Below are positions 54,815 through 55,543 of a DNA stretch of 55,543 bases, piece after piece. The stretch comes from SAR86 cluster bacterium REDSEA-S09_B4 (GTDB taxonomy: Bacteria; Pseudomonadota; Gammaproteobacteria; Magnimaribacterales; Magnimaribacteraceae): contig LUQU01000050.1 in the NCBI GenBank assembly GCA_001628005.1, positions 1 through 55,543 on the forward strand. Direction: 5' to 3'. The notes under the pieces are model-generated. The model did not search any database. It was not told where the DNA came from and was given only the letters and a program-made list of their open reading frames with translations. Each line of letters opens with the position of its first letter. Position 1 is the stretch's first letter. Made by a program: the position numbers and the translations under genes.

Positions 54815-55543
54815 ATGGACCTAATAGTTAAGCCTGCAAAAGCACTAAAAGGTGAGATTTTAATACCTGGTGATAAATCTATTTCTCACCGTTCAATTAT
54901 GTGCGCATCTCTTGCTGAAGGTGACAGCACAATAAGGGGTTTCTTAAAAGGTGAGGATTGTTTAGCAACACTCGATGCATTCTCTAAAATGGGGGTTAAT
55001 ATTGATGAACATGACAACGAAATAGTTGTGCATGGGGTTGGAATACATGGCTTAAAAAAGCCAACCTCAGATATTTACTTAGGTAACTCGGGAACATCAA
55101 TGCGTTTAATGAGTGGTTTGTTATGTGGACAAAGTTTTCCAAGCACCTTAAAGGGAGATGCTTCTTTATCTTCTAGACCAATGAAAAGAATAGTTACGCC
55201 TCTTACAGCTATGGGTGCAAATATATCAAGTGACAAAGGAGGTTGCCCACCTTTGGAAATAAATCCTTCTGGGAAGTTGAAGGCTTTCTCATATGAGTTA
55301 CCTATAGCAAGTGCACAGGTTAAATCATGTCTTATGTTTGCAGGTCTCTATGCAGATGGCCCTGTTGTTATAAAAGAAAAGATACAGACTCGAGATCATA
55401 CTGAGCTTTTGTTTAAGAAATTTGGTGTAGATGTCTCCATTGAAGAAGCAAAAGGTTTAAAAGAGATCCGTGTTCTCCCTCCTAAATCTATGGATGCAAC
55501 TAATATTAATATACCAGGAGATTTTTCATCTGCTGCTTTCTTT
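54815..55543 (+). CDS. aroA: 5-enolpyruvylshikimate-3-phosphate synthase, partial (cut at window end)
   Basis: Adds enolpyruvate from PEP to shikimate 3-phosphate. The first 243 residues are present and open to the right edge. GDKSISHRS at 19-27, LGNSGTSMRL at 89-98, GDASLSSRPM at 114-123, SAQVK at 166-170 and RDHTE at 193-197. The last two and GDKS are markers of class II enzymes (Bacillus/Agrobacterium CP4 type) rather than the E. coli class I type. The ATG lies two bases after the tyrA stop. Confidence 0.95.
   Translation, partial: MDLIVKPAKALKGEILIPGDKSISHRSIMCASLAEGDSTIRGFLKGEDCLATLDAFSKMGVNIDEHDNEIVVHGVGIHGLKKPTSDIYLGNSGTSMRLMSGLLCGQSFPSTLKGDASLSSRPMKRIVTPLTAMGANISSDKGGCPPLEINPSGKLKAFSYELPIASAQVKSCLMFAGLYADGPVVIKEKIQTRDHTELLFKKFGVDVSIEEAKGLKEIRVLPPKSMDATNINIPGDFSSAAFF

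Noticed and set aside
54810-54817. Frameshift splitting a tyrA-aroA fusion
   Set aside because: Both proteins have normal ends and aroA has its own ATG; this looks like two real genes.

Overview
The window looks like a chromosomal core segment of an AT-rich, streamlined marine gammaproteobacterium. The gene families and gene orders (glnK-amtB; miaA-hflX-hflK-hflC-purA; nrdR-rib-nusB; ubiG-phosphatase-SDR; gyrA-serC-pheA-hisC-tyrA-aroA) are typical of Gammaproteobacteria and closest in layout to the Pseudomonas side. Spacers are very short, many start and stop codons overlap, and no stretch over 300 bases lacks a gene. A SAR86-type lineage is my best guess from base composition, missing genes (for example hfq between miaA and hflX) and the presence of PQQ and TonB functions; no marker gene was searched, so this is an inference. 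I see no rRNA, tRNA, CRISPR array or insertion sequence.

Layout. 38-3292: LPS inner core and lipid A (late acyltransferase and hldD leftward, waaA rightward). 3306-5162: nitrogen control module, with NtrC-like sites, a clear sigma-54 promoter, glnK, amtB and a strong terminator. 5233-6465: a G+C-richer CmcJ/NvfI/AsaB-like putative oxygenase that looks like an insertion. 6475-14694: miaA-hflX-hflK-hflC-purA, a small exported protein and a membrane-anchored DUF3604 protein. 14681-20190 (leftward): nth, then glyA-nrdR-ribD-ribB(A)-ribH-nusB. 20271-22071: a three-gene membrane cassette with a MotA/ExbB-like channel protein, an ExbD/MotB-like stator helix fused to a beta-rich periplasmic domain, and a two-helix partner. 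22076-24316: membrane-anchored PQQ/haem c dehydrogenase. 24414-27460: small LETM1-like protein, thiolase, thiL, pgpA. 27435-30425 (leftward): xseB-ispA-dxs. 30472-38975 (leftward): aroG, a protein with three exact-period DnaT-type repeats, an RND efflux pair with a hairpin-less adaptor, and a TonB-dependent receptor. 39126-42966: nadE, scpA-scpB-rluB. 42938-45058 (leftward): ubiG, MupP/Gph-like phosphatase, YciK-like SDR. 45134-47967: three-subunit transhydrogenase. 48125-55543: gyrA-serC-pheA-hisC-tyrA-aroA, with aroA cut by the window end.

Most of the window is housekeeping. The parts that stand out are the ExbB/ExbD-like cassette at 20271-22071, the foreign-looking oxygenase at 5233-6465, the triple DnaT-repeat protein at 36769-37860, the LETM1-like miniprotein at 24414-24710, and several perfect inverted repeats sitting just before start codons.
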